DNA of 64,000 nt, taken from contig NW_027325156.1 of NCBI RefSeq assembly GCF_028372415.1, forward strand, positions 62,001-126,000, written 5' to 3'. The notes under the pieces are model-generated. The model was not told the origin of the DNA. It saw nothing but the letters and a program-made list of their open reading frames with translations, and made no database searches. Position numbers and translations under genes: made by a program. Shown in pieces: positions 22,680 to 33,614 of the stretch; within the stretch, counting starts at the first letter, position 1, and every line of letters starts with the position of its first letter. Origin of the DNA: Notamacropus eugenii. Its lineage: Eukaryota; Chordata; Mammalia; Diprotodontia; Macropodidae.

Positions 22680-22712
<33 letters not shown>
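22662..22712. repeat. (CA)n microsatellite with poly-C start
   Basis: A C-run, then CCCACACC units, then a pure CA run of about 15 units. Confidence 0.9.
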
Positions 22713-22714
<2 letters not shown>

Positions 22715-22717
<3 letters not shown>

Positions 22718-24110
22718 CCCACACACCTATCTCTAATGGTATCCATCTCTAGGGCAGGGGGAAGGGAAGAAAAAGAAAAGGGGAAAATTACATGGTAATT
22801 TTATTATATATTTACTAGGAATACCACGTTGTACATAATAGATCTGCAGTTTCATGGGCAATCTCTTTTTCTTCTGTGTTATGGAAAATATTATTTTATT
22901 TCACAAATTCAAACTAAAATACAGAAAATTACAGAAACATCAGAGCTACATCTGGTTCCTGTTGCTGCAGGTTGGGCATCAGTGACTATGCCAGATGCGA
23001 GGCCACATCTTTGGTGGTGGTGGGTTGTTCAGCTTGTCAGGAGCCCAGGTCACCAGGACCACTCTGAGGGAGGACAAAGGGAGGAGATGAGAGTACAAAG
23101 AGATCATTGGAAAAGACCTGGGTCAAGAGGCCTGGCATTTTCAGTGATTCGTTGCACTCTCCTGGGGTCCTTGTTTTCAAAGATATTCAGGATCTGGTCC
23201 CCTCCTTTTATTAAACCTTAGCCACAGCTAGCTCAGGTTTAAGTTCAATGTTGGGATGAAATGAGGCTCTCAGAAATCATTGAACATTAAAGAAAGGACG
23301 TTGACTTGGCACTAAGACAGCAATGATGTGCACCAAGGACATGGTGACACTTTTCTGAATAGAGCTCCTCTCATGTCCAGGTGGAAACTTCTCTAGTCAA
23401 TCAGATAGGCTGTGGTGACTGCAAAGAAGCCATCATGCTGGGCACATAATTTTTATTGAGCATAATGAGAGTGATTAGTCTTTACTCACTGCTGCTAAGC
23501 CCAGCATGTGTTTGTGCAACTTCTCTCTGCTTCCAAGGTGTTACTGTAGGGCTGTGTGTTCCTCATGAGAAGAATGGGTTCTGCTCCGTGTGTTGAAGTT
23601 AGGAGTACTCAGGGCCCCAAAACACTGACATGCTGGATCCTGCCCAAGTGAATTCAATCAAAGCCTTCTTTCAGCCAAAGAAAGACAATATTTGTTTAAT
23701 CTCCTCCATATTGGGTAGTCTTTTAAAGAGCCCAAGCATTTGTGATACTTGTATTGACAAGTGGGCCAGATTGAATCTCAGCTAGATTGAATCTGAGCCA
23801 GTATCATTCTCTTAATTTCATTCCCAAGAAAGAATATAACAATACACATGACTCAGCGTCCTAGGCACCACTTCCCTCTAAACTTCTTTGATCTTTTAGT
23901 CCTGCCCTGAGTAGCTGAGCTCCACCTCACCATGGTGCTTATCCAAGGGACAGTTTTTTCCAACTTCCATTCAAAAGATGGTGTCTATTTCAAGGTATTG
24001 TAGATGTTGACCTAAAAAGAACAAGGGCCATTTCCTCTATTCAGATTAGGATTTAAGGTTTGAATAGGGTTAAGACTACAGGTTCTGCTGTGCATATGGA
24101 GAGTTTTCAT
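22715..24110. other. No recognisable feature
   Basis: No supported gene. The 23460-24000 part could be a diverged repeat but matches nothing I can name. Confidence 0.35.
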
Positions 24111-24159
24111 CCTCCTCCTCCTCCTCCTCCTCCTCCTCCTCCTCCTTCTGCTCCTCCTC
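24111..24159. repeat. (CCT)n microsatellite
   Basis: About 15 CCT triplets with two imperfections. Confidence 0.95.
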
Positions 24160-24174
24160 ATCAAAAATAATAAA

Positions 24175-24245
24175 AACAACAGCTAGCTTTTATATAAGGT
24201 TTTAAAGTTTGCAAAGCCCTTTAGGCAAAGTATAATATATAGTGT
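24175..24245 (+). mobile_element. MIR-type fragment
   Basis: AGCTAGCTTTTATATAAGG followed by TTTGCAAAGCCCTTTAGGC is a typical middle-to-end piece of MIR-family SINEs. Orientation is uncertain. Confidence 0.4.
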
Positions 24246-24354
24246 AAGAAGACTAGAAAGGTTGAAAGGACTCAAGTTCTAAAGAGTATTAAATGACAAA
24301 TGGTTTCATATTTGATCCTAGAGGGAACAGTTCCACAGTATTGGAGTTTATGAA

Positions 24355-24475
24355 ATTTGTTGTTGCTGTTCAGTCATGTCCAACTCCTTGTGACCCCATG
24401 TGGAGTTCTCTTGGCAATGATACTTGACTGGTTTGCCATGTCCTTCTCCACTCTCATTCCTCCTGGATTTCTCTA
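24355..24475 (-). mobile_element. Mar-1-type SINE 3' fragment, antisense
   Basis: GTTCAGTCATGTCCAACTCC, TTGTGACCCCATGTGGAGTT and GGTTTGCCATGTCCTTCTCC are the antisense tail of the Mar-1 type. The rest of the element is missing. Confidence 0.75.
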
Positions 24476-25400
24476 CCCCATTTGCTGCTCTTGACCCCAA
24501 TACTCTTTTCTTGCTGTGGTTTTGTGGCACTCCCTTAACTTGGTTTTTCTCCTTTGTGACTGACTGAATCTCAGTGACCTTTGCCAGAACGTATCCCATC
24601 TCATGACTTTTAATTTATTCATATCTTGTGATACAGACTAACTCTTCTTTCTTTTTTTATTCTTTTTGTTTACTGCTTTCTATGCCTGCAGGAAGTTGCT
24701 CACCAAGGGACCCAACTTGCCCCACCTTGATTTTCTCTGAGGTAATTGGTGCTATTATTTTCCCAACAACTACCAAACATCTCTGTATTCAGTGTTCCCC
24801 AGTTTTCAGACTCTAAGTCCCTTTCATGTAGATGAATGAGAGATAATCAAGAATGGGACCCTGAGATCTAGGGGTAGAAGAGGTAGGAGAAAATTGAAGA
24901 GGGAGAGAAGGGTCACACGAACCCAGAAAGAAGGAGCATTGGCAGAGGTCATTCCTGGTCTCTTTATATGCCAGAGTGGATTTGCAGCACTCACAAATAT
25001 TTGAGGAAATCCACCCACTGTGCCCTTCCCTCATATATGTTTTGAGATGGTAGAGGCCAAATGTGGTGGTTCTATTGCAAGGATGAGAACAGAGTGGAAT
25101 TGAAAAGCTGAAAATGTGTTTTATTTCAAATGGATTTGTTGTTTTCCACTTCTAAATAAGCATGAGAGGGTCTGCTCTCCCCTCCACTTCTCTTCTTTGT
25201 ACATTGTAGTAGATTCTGCTTGCCTTTTAAAAACTTGAACATTTCCTTAATTTCAATTTTGGTCTGGAGCAAAAAGAGGTTAGGTAAAGATGAACATAAA
25301 ATTCAATTACATCAGAGTGCCAAACCTCAGGCCTTAAGGGCGAAAATTTTCCTAACTGGGAACTAATAGCTATGGTATTAACATTCCTAAGTTTACATCA
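24476..25400. other. No recognisable feature
   Basis: No supported gene or named repeat. Confidence 0.4.
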
Positions 25401-25404
25401 GATC

Positions 25405-25640
25405 TTGCCATTTTTCAGTTGTTTCTGACTCCCCATGACACCATTTGGGGTTTTCTTGACAGAAATACTGGAGTGATTTGCCATTTTCTTTTCCATCTCA
25501 CTTTACAGATGAGGAAACTGAAGCAAACAGGGTTAAGTGTTTTGCCCAGTAAGTATCTGAGGTCAATTCTGAACTCATGAAGATAAGTCTATCTGGTTCC
25601 AAGCCCTGTACTCTATCCATTGCAGCACCCAGCTGCCCCA
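25405..25640 (-). mobile_element. Mar-1-type CORE-SINE, antisense, near full length
   Basis: Runs from TTGTTTCTGACTCCCCATGA through TTTACAGATGAGGAAACTG to ACTCTATCCATTGCAGCACC and AGCTGCCCC, the reversed tRNA-like head. Confidence 0.85.
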
Positions 25641-26434
25641 CTTTCATCTGATATAAACTCCACAAGTCAGTAGAGGAGGCACTGCCTAGACCAGGGGATC
25701 CATGATAGTGAGCTAGATAATCCCAAGAGAGCTAGTTGTGACAGGATATGGCTGAAGACACACAGAAGGTTGGACAGCCAGGAAATATCTGTTCCCTCTA
25801 CAGTGAAAACCACCCCCCACAGATGTCATGTTTTAATATCATGTTTCTTCCTGGTACTCTACAAACAATTGTTGTATTAGCTACTGAACAACACCAACAA
25901 ATTAAGTAAAACTGACATTTGTCATTTGAGAAAGGAGGGTGCAGCAAAGATGGCAGAGACTATTTTACATGCTTCTGTTATGGGGGCCTGCATGTCGTCA
26001 GTGTTTCCAAAGTGGTGCAGTTCATTGAGAAGTCTGTTCCTTGCCCTCCTGTTCAGAGTTCTGCAAGTGTGATGCAAATTTTTGTTTCTTGGATAATCCA
26101 TGGGAAAGTTTCAGAAGATTTAGTGGAAGAATCTTTAGGTTTAAAGGGACTGAACCATTGTCTTGCTCTCCTTTGGTCCTGGTGCACTGGCCTGATAGTG
26201 ACCACTGCACATTTATGTGCAGAGTTGAAGGTTCAAATTACCCCTTGACCTCGGCCTTTGAGCCAAAGAGTTGGAGTTTGGGAAACCTATATTGTGCTCA
26301 TGAACAACTGAAACACCCTCTTGCTCATGACTGCTCCTCCCCACCCTGGAATGGTGACCATAAGCTAGGAAATAGGTAACAGAGCTGTGAGCTGGCTCCC
26401 ATTGCTGATATCCTGATAATTTGCCCAATTCTGT
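25641..26434. other. No recognisable feature
   Basis: Overlapping open frames at 25919-26379 (about 110 codons each) have no family resemblance I can see, and they abut an L1. Probably non-coding or part of an unknown repeat. Confidence 0.35.
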
Positions 26435-27058
26435 GAGAAAAAACTAAACAATTTAATTGAAATGAAAAAATACTTAGAAAATCAGAAATAGCCCAGATTA
26501 ACAGAAAAGGAAACTGCATATCTAAATAAACCTGTTTGAGAAAAAGAAATTGAATAGGCCATAAACAAACTTCGCAAGAAGAAAAAAAACACCAGGACCA
26601 GATGGATTCAGTAGTGAATTTTGCCAAACATTTAAAGACCAATGAATAACAATATTAAATAAATTATTCAGAATAATATGCAAAGAAGTCCTACCATATA
26701 CTCCTTTTGTTAAAGAAATATGTTGCTGATACCCAAACCAGGAAGAGCAAGAACAGTGAATGATAAGTGCAGAACAATTTCAGTGATGGATATCAAAGCA
26801 AAAATGCTAAATAAAATAGCATCCAGGAGATTATAGCAATATATCACAAAGATTATACATTGTGTGCAAGTAGGAACTTTGGGGTGTTCAATACAAGGAA
26901 AACCCCACACAACTGATTATATCGATATCAAAAGCAACAAAAATCGTACGATTACAGCAATAGATGCAGAACAAGCTGTTAACAAAATGCAACATTAATT
27001 TCTATTAATGAATCACTTGAACATATAAGTATAAATGGATTACATTCCTAAAATGATA
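26435..27058 (+). mobile_element. L1 LINE fragment, ORF2 reverse transcriptase
   Basis: Sense-strand RT pieces: KEIE.AINKL, then the TPGPDGF motif near 26592, PKPGRAR near 26735, and the AIDAEQA-like motif near 26960. It stops after a FLKMIGS-like stretch, where the next L1 piece begins in the opposite orientation. Confidence 0.85.
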
Positions 27059-28015
27059 GGAAGTATCCCCTGAGCATCCCCTTGATTTCCAGTTTTTGGC
27101 CATCACAAAGAATGCTGATATAAATATTTTTGTACATGTGGGACACTTTCCCATTTTTATGATCTCTTGGGGATACAGTCCTAGAAGTGATATTGCTGGG
27201 TCAAAGGATATGCACATTTTTGTAGCCCTTTGGGCATAGTTCCATATTGCTCTCCAGAATGTTTGAATCAGCTCACAGCTCCACCAACAATGAATTAGTG
27301 TTCCAGTTCTCCCACATGTTCTCCAACATTTATCATCTTCCTGTTCTGTCATATTAGCCAATCTGATAGGTGTGATGTGGTATCTCCAAGTTGTTTTGAT
27401 TTGCATCTCTCTAATCAAAAGTGATTTAGAGCATTTTTTCATGACTATAGATATCTGTAATTTCTTCCTCTAAAAACTGCCTGTTCATATCCTTTGACCA
27501 TTTATCAATTGGTTAAAGACTTGTATTTTTGTATATTTGACTTAGTTCTCTATATATTTTAGAAATGAGGCCTTTACCACAGACACTAGTTGCAAAAATT
27601 CTTTCCCCGTTTTCTGCTTCCTTCCTAATCTTAGTTGCATTGGACTTGGTTGTGCAAAAACTTTTCAGTTTAATGTAATCAAAATTATCTAATTTGCACT
27701 TCATAATGCTTTCTATCTCTTCTTTAGTCAAAAATTCTTCCCTTCTCCATGAATCTGAAAAATACACTACTCCTTGCTTCACTTATTTCTTTATAGTATC
27801 ACTCTTCACACCTAGATCATGTACCCATTTGGATTTTATTCTTGTGTTTGGTGTCAGGCCTTGGTCTATGCCTAGTTTCTGCCACACTTTCATCCAGTTT
27901 TCCCAGCAATTTTTGTTGAATAGTGAGTTCTTATCCCAGAAGCTGGGGTCCTTGGGTTGATCAAACAGTAAATTGCTATATTTACTGCCTACTGTGTCTT
28001 GAGTACCTAGCATAT
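27059..28015 (-). mobile_element. L1 LINE fragment, ORF2 C-terminal part
   Basis: On the minus strand it reads FWDKNSLFNK.CWENW near 27920, FDYIKLKSFCT near 27655, GKGLISKIYREL near 27560, [18 protein letters not shown] near 27430 and [15 protein letters not shown] near 27210. These are conserved C-terminal ORF2 blocks in the right order. It lacks both the 3' UTR and the upstream RT domain. It abuts the plus-strand L1 at one end and the zinc-finger relic at the other. Confidence 0.9.
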
Positions 28016-29197
28016 TCTTTAATGTTCACGACAGAAGCCTTGCCATAATGCTTATACTCATAAAGTTTTCTCTTCAGTAGGAACAATCTGACATTAGCTA
28101 AACCCTTAACAGAAGGCTTCCCATAATCACTATATTTATGAAATTTCTCAAATCTGAATTTTTAAATGTTCAATAAGCTTTCCTTTCTTGTTGAAGGCCT
28201 TCAGTTCATAACTTTTCAGCCAGTCTGCATTTCTGATGTTGTTTGTCCTTTGTTCTTGAAGAGGATCATGACATCAAGGAATGTGATGCCAGGACTTGCA
28301 AGTGAATTTGGATTTAAGTGAGGGAGGGCTGTGCAATGCCACCAGCCTCACCTTCCCCTCTGGAGTCATCTGGCTCCTGGCAAGGTATAGATCAGGACTA
28401 CTTCAGATGGCCCCTGAGTAATATGTACACTCAGGCTAAAGAACATCCCAAATCCATTACTTATAAAGTCTTTCTCCATTAGGAATTCTCTAGTGAAGAA
28501 AAAGTTGTGAACTCTGGAGGAAAACATTCCCATCTTCATTACATTGATAAAGTTTCCTCTCAGGAAAAATTTATCCTCTCAGGATAAATCCTACTATAAG
28601 AAAGAGGTTCTGGTTGAAAGGCTCCAATGTGAACTTGTTGATTTTCATTTAATTCTATGGTTTGGAGGAAGCTTTCCCAGATTGATGACATTTATGAGTT
28701 TCCTTTCTATTGAGTTTAGGAAGATGACTTTCCCACATTCATTAGGCTCATTAGGTTTCTCTGCAGAATAAAGTTTATGATATTCGGTAAAGTCTGGTTT
28801 AGATGTAGAAACTATCTCTCTACAGCAAGTTTTATGACCTTTCCTTGGTTCTGAACATAAAATGAAACTCCCTGTGCTGCATTGTATTTGGGAATATCCT
28901 TTTCTAGAGATACTCTGTGTTGTACAAAAAGCTTTGCTTCCAAACTAATACTTTGGACAGATTTATCACCTGCACAATCCATCACTTTACTAGGAGTTTT
29001 CCTTTGGGTGGCATTTCCTTGCTGAGAATTTTTATTCTCCAAGCTCTGCTGCCTTTCTCACCTGGCATCACAGTCCCAGCCTTCTCTCCAGCTGGAGACA
29101 CAGAGACCATCCTTTGGGAATCTGTCCTGGAAGAACTGCTTCACAGAAATGTGCAGTTTGGGAGGTGACTCCTTGTTTTCAGACGTAGTCTCCCAAT
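28016..29197 (-). pseudogene. KRAB-ZNF gene, last exon: linker and decayed C2H2 array
   Basis: The acceptor is a pyrimidine tract plus AG ending at 29198. The exon begins in phase 1 with DWETTSENKESPPK, the usual start of the KRAB-ZNF linker, and continues to WREGWDCDAR. A TGA follows at 29058-29060. The same frame then gives EKQQ-like ERQQSLENKNSQQ and reads on to a second stop at about 28812-28814. Below that, repeats of decayed C2H2 fingers are visible: EPNECGKV, KLYQCNEDGN and KAFNKKGKLIEHLKIQ. Cysteines and histidines are often lost. A SINE is inserted at 28235-28440. DNA binding by this exon's product is not credible. It belongs to the same gene as the KRAB exons at 33.5 and 35.0 kb, as the matching splice phases show. 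Confidence 0.85.
28235..28440 (-). mobile_element. RTE-tailed SINE inside the zinc-finger array
   Basis: Begins at its 3' tail (TTTGTCCTTTGTTCTTGAAG) and runs through GACTTGCAAGTGAATTTGG, GGGAGGGCTGTGCAATGCCA and CATCTGGCTCCTGGCAAGG. It is the reverse of the element at 9480-9765. It separates decayed fingers on either side. Confidence 0.8.
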
Positions 29198-29259
29198 CTG
29201 AAAAAAAGAAAGAATATGGAAATGTCTCCAGTACCCACTTGCTGTACACATAGTCCTGG

Positions 29260-29875
29260 TTCTGTGCCTCTTCCAGAATTATTGTTCAATTTTAAAGAAG
29301 AGAATGAATCAGCCTTGTTGGCACAGTCACTTCCAGTCTAAACAAGGTTTCCCGTTGACACTATCATATTGTGAGGGAGGATGGATAGCAGTAGTTTATA
29401 AGAGAAAACTGAGGCTCAGAACAAGTTCTGTGATTTGCTCAAAGGTAACTAAATAACTAATACCTGAAACCCAAAATGATTTCAACTGTCATTTCTGTTC
29501 CTCTGGTCTTTTTGCTACACGGTGCTGCTTCCACACAATGGAGGGGACATTTAGGTAGATGCTGGGTGGTTATCAGTTTGGGAGAGCTTCGAGATGATTC
29601 TGGCATTAAGAGGAAGGCTGATTGGACAGTCTCTGTTTCACAGCCAATTTCAGATTCTGATTCCCAATCTTCCTTATGTTTAGGATAATGGAAACAAGAA
29701 CAATTGAGTCTGAATAACCCATTTTCTTTTCCATGTGTCTGCACAATAGGGGAACTCAGTGTGTGACATTTAAAGACATAAGGCACTTGGGTACCTACTT
29801 GTTTTATGAGACAAAGATTAAAATTTAACTTAGCTCTAAAAGGCAGGATGTAAGGATGGAGACTGGGGTAAGTCA
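29260..29875. other. ZNF intron, no recognisable feature
   Basis: Intron sequence between the finger exon and KRAB-B. A 144-codon frame at 29457-29891 (minus) shows no known domain. Confidence 0.4.
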
Positions 29876-29879
29876 ATAT

Positions 29880-29975
29880 GCATTTAAGCATTTATTACCT
29901 GCCAGGCATTGTGCTAAGTGCTAGGGATGCAAAGAAAGGCAAAAGATAGCTCCTGCCCTCCAGAAGCTAATAACT
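29880..29975 (+). mobile_element. MIR3/Ther-type SINE fragment
   Basis: CATTTATTACCTGCCAGGCA, TTGTGCTAAGTGCTAGGGAT and GCAAAGAAAGGCAAAAGA are the stereotyped text of this abundant family. Confidence 0.75.
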
Positions 29976-30329
29976 GAATAATGCAGGCTCCAACAAGCAA
30001 AGCACAAACTGAATAAACAAGATTCTGGTTAAGAGAGGGACGACACTAGAATGAAGATGAGTTGGGGAAATGTTTCCTGTAGGAGACACGATCTTAGGGT
30101 TAGATGGAAAGAATCCAGAAGATGAAGACAGAGAGGACTCCAAGGATGGGAGACAGCCAGAGAAAATACCCAAAGCTAATAGATGGAAGAGCTTTACCAA
30201 TCAAAAAAGAGGATTTTGGATCTGACCCTATCATGTCAACTTAATCTGTGAGAAGTACTACCTCTGAGCATCTTCCCCTCCCAGACTGATTCTTTTTTGG
30301 AAGGCAAACTAGGCCATCTTCTGACGCAA

Positions 30330-30545
30330 TTCTACCCTAGCCTTTAATCACCAAATGGGCACTGCCTCAGACAAAGACCTGGAAAAGACTTTAGCTTAAA
30401 AAGACCATGTTCTCCCACTGCCTCTCATGCCATTGCTTGTAGTCTTAACTTATGTCTTGCCCCTGTACTCTGAGGACTCTGGAAGAGTGAGTCTGATGAC
30501 TTTGCACAGCTCTGCGTTACTTGAATCCAGTCACCCTCTTGATGT
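30330..30545 (+). mobile_element. RTE-tailed SINE fragment, diverged
   Basis: GAGGACTCTGGAAGAGTGAG, TCTGATGACTTTGCACAGCT and CTTGAATCCAGTCACC follow the element seen at 9480-9765. The 3' tail is cut off. Confidence 0.55.
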
Positions 30546-30821
30546 TAATGGTGGGGGAGGTAAAGAAAGGTGCAATGTACTGGAGCAGGAGATGATGGGA
30601 TTGAGTGAGGAGGGGAATGGAATAAAGGAAGAGATCATGGCAGAGGATGTTAGAGAGATGTGAGATTCACAGATGGGGAGAAGAGGTGGCTTGTGGTGAA
30701 TGGCCTTGACTGCTAAGAGCATGGAGGGAGGCCCGAGGAAGAGTTGCTGGGGTGAGTGGTGTGGAGAATCAATTAGGCACAAGTAGGACTGCGCTGATGC
30801 AGTGTGGGTAGATCAACATTG

Positions 30822-30960
30822 ATGAAGCACCTACTCTGTTCCAGGCACTATGCTAAGCTCTGGGGATACAAAAAGAGGCCAAAGACAATCCCTGCCCCTG
30901 AGGAGCTTCCCATCTAATGGGGGAGGCAACTTATAAACAAGTCCAGATAAAGTCAGCTGT
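30822..30960 (+). mobile_element. MIR3/Ther-type SINE
   Basis: GAAGCACCTACTCTGTTCCA, GGCACTATGCTAAGCTCTGG, GGATACAAAAAGAGG and GAGGAGCTTCCCATCTAATG. Confidence 0.8.
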
Positions 30961-31885
30961 GGACAGGATAATGGGGAATGACCAAGAGGGAGGGCACTGA
31001 AAGGAAGAGGAGCCCAACAGAACATAGTGGGCCCAATCATAATGGCTGCACACCTTCCTGAAATCCCATTAGTAACACATGAAGAACAGCAAAGGATTCA
31101 GATGAAGGGAGTCATCCAGGACTGTGGTTGGACCAGAAGGAAAGGGATTTGAGAGAAGAAGAAAGTGCTGAACTAGGTCAACAAGGGATCAGGATCAAGA
31201 AGGAATGAGAGGGGAGTCAGACCATTGACAATAGCTCTGGAAAGTCCAGGGGGCAGAGGTCAACAGTGAGGATGGAGAACAGGTTCAGGAGCAGTAAGGC
31301 CCAGGAAAAATTGGAAGGAGACATGATTTGGAATGACCTTGAAAGTCCTTGAATAAGCATGCATAAGACTTGTGAGGGTGAAATGAAGGGTGTGACCAAC
31401 CCTAGAGATAGTGGAGGAGCTGAGGGAGGAACTGAGGAAGACTGGACCAGCATATGCACTGTCATTCTTGGAAAGAGGGCAGGAGCAGGCAGAGGAGGAG
31501 ACCATGAGGCAGGCATGAAAGTCACTGAGAAAGAGGGGAGAATGCTGGGGGTGGCAATGGGGGGAAATATATAGCACTAAGATCTGGTTTGGGTGATAAG
31601 TTTGGCTCAAAAGAAGAAGGTACTGATGATGGGAGAGAGGGAGAAAGTGGGAAGGAGGGGAGAGAGAGAGGATAGAGAGAAAGAGAGAGGCAGAGAGATA
31701 GACAGACAGGCAGACTGACAGAAGATTAGATTGTGAAAGTGTTAATGGAGATACAGAATACTGATTCATTTACCAGTGAGTGAGTCAGCAGTTATGAAAG
31801 AAAGTACATTATAAAGTAATAATTATCAAAAGTGATTGGTGTTGGTGAAAAAAATATGAATTAGAGAAATATATTAGAACCCACA
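30961..31885. repeat. Purine-rich stretch with (GA)n at 31636-31720
   Basis: AG-rich throughout, ending in an imperfect GAGAGA/GACAGACAGG microsatellite. Reverse-strand frames here (up to 169 codons) are leucine/serine artefacts of the base bias. Confidence 0.55.
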
Positions 31886-31888
31886 CAA

Positions 31889-32115
31889 GGTAACACAGTG
31901 CATAGAGTGCTAGGTCTGGAGCCAGGAAGACCTGAGTTCAAATCTAGCCTCAGAGGCTTACTAGCTGTGTGACCCTGGGCATGTCACTTCACCCTGTTTG
32001 CCTCAGTTTCCTCATCTATAAAATAAACCTCTTCAGTGTCTCTGCCAGGAAAACCCTAAAATGGGGTCAGACACAACTTGAAATGACTGGACGATGACTA
32101 TGACAACAACAAAGA
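31889..32115 (+). mobile_element. Mar-1-type CORE-SINE, full length
   Basis: Head TAACACAGTGCATAGAGTGC and GTTCAAATCTAGCCTCAGA, CORE CAGTTTCCTCATCTATAAAA, then the Bov-B-like GGGGTCAGACACAACTTG and a GACAACAACAAAG tail. Confidence 0.92.
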
Positions 32116-33512
32116 GAACTAGTTGTTAAGACCACAAACTCCTAGGGCAGCAGCTTTGAATCAGGAGGAACTGCTGGGAAAATGAGAAAGCATTCCAGAA
32201 GAAAATAGGCTTTGACCAGTAGCTTACAACATACAGCACAACAATTTGTAAAGTAATAAAACAATCTAAACATAAAAGTTCTCATCCTTTACAAAAAATA
32301 AGAGGAAAAGAGAAAGTCCAGTCTTTTACAACTAATTAGGCACAGAGAAGAGATTATAAAAGACAGATGATTTTGAGTATATGAAATCTGAATTTGAAAA
32401 TGGTGGCCTGAATAAAAACATAGTCAGACTTAAGGAAACTTATGGACTTTGCACCAAGTAACTCTGAAAGAAGTCCAATATTCAAAATGTACAGGGAATT
32501 CATTTTAGACTGAGTATTCCCCATGAGGTAAATGATCAATGATTTTAAACAAACTCTGATTAAGTGAAAACAAATGTTCCAAACCTCTACTATCAGAGAT
32601 ACAATGAGAACAAAACTAGGGCTTATCCCCTCCCCCTCACCAAGCTGGCAAGATAGTAGAAGGTCGATGGAAAGAGCTAAGGGAGGGCAAGGACACGTAG
32701 GATCCCTCTAGAAAACATTTCACATTAGGAAAGAGAGACAAGCTACTGCTGAGACCTTGGATCAGGCAAACCCATTGGTGGGCACAAAAGATAGATGAAT
32801 CAAAGGGCTGGCTCCAGAATTATCTACAGAGGCAGAAAGTTGCCTTCTGAATGGGGAGAATGGCAGACCAAATCTGGACACCAAACACCAAATATGATGG
32901 AGTCAGACAAACGCAGAAAGGCCGGCAGAAACAACAGCGAAGGGCGGGCTGAGGGGGCAGTGCACGGAAGGAGGCCCATGCCCAGGTGACTTTTCTGTTA
33001 TGAAAGGGAGACCCTAAAAAAAGAAATGAGAGGTCCCAGGTGCTGTCCATCTGTCCATCACAATTCCTCCAGGAGGGGGCGCTGTAAGAGGCTGTTTATT
33101 GGGAAGGGACTGTGACTTCAAGACAAAACATTAACCAAAAAGATGTAAAGGACATCTCTTCTGGAAATACCTTTACTTGGGGTTTTTAAAAGAAAAAGGT
33201 AACTTGTATAATTCTAGGAAAAAACACAGAGAAGAGATAAAAGGTAGTGAGGCAGGCTGAGGATGGGCTATCACAGAAAGGAGGGACAGAAGGAGCACAG
33301 GGTCTAGGGTCAACAGCCTCTCCAGAGGGCTGCCTGAGTGACCCTGGCCAAGTCACTACACTGTGGGGGCAGGAACAGATGACCCCTGAGGGTCCTAAGA
33401 GCCGCACTGACTTCTGAATGGGCCTCCATTTTCTTTCTCCTGGAGGCCTGGGTCCCAGGACTGAATCACAGACACAAGGACTGCCCCACCTGGGGGTCAG
33501 TCTGTCACTCAC
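32116..33512. other. ZNF intron, mostly unassigned
   Basis: No named repeat except the CTCF-like site listed separately. Confidence 0.4.
33069..33084 (+). promoter_or_regulatory. Candidate CTCF site
   Basis: CCAGGAGGGGGCGCTG matches the CTCF core consensus CCASCAGGGGGCGCT with one mismatch. Confidence 0.45.
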
Positions 33513-33610
33513 CTGCACAGCTGCTTGCTGGGACTTCCCTCCTCTCTGGCCTCCAAGGTGCCTCCTCTCGCTCCAGCTGGTGGATCACCTCGGGCTTGGA
33601 CGTGGCCAGT
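33513..33610 (-). pseudogene. KRAB-ZNF gene, KRAB-B exon with a damaged acceptor
   Basis: The minus strand encodes LATSKPEVIHQLE, then REEAPWRPER, an ordinary KRAB-B box. The donor is GCAG/gtgagt, with phase 1, matching the finger exon. At the 5' end the sequence reads CCAG/ACTG, where family members have an extra G giving AG/GACTG. Splicing at this AG from the KRAB-A exon shifts the frame and meets TGA at 33585-33587 after eight codons. The simplest reading is a one-base deletion at the acceptor. Skipping this exon would keep the A-box frame into the finger exon. Confidence 0.8.
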
Positions 33611-33614
33611 CTGG

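Noticed and set aside
22662-22712. Regular repeats considered as a CRISPR-like array
   Set aside because: This is a simple CA microsatellite in a mammalian genome; no spacer-repeat structure.
25919-26379. Two overlapping frames of about 110 codons
   Set aside because: No recognisable domain, and they lie directly beside an L1 insertion. No splice or start context supports a gene.
29457-29891. 144-codon minus-strand frame within the ZNF intron
   Set aside because: No KRAB, finger or other known motif, and its ends do not match splice sites in phase with the gene.
31217-31769. Leucine/serine-rich frames (102-169 codons), minus strand
   Set aside because: They are antisense of a purine-rich tract with a GA microsatellite.
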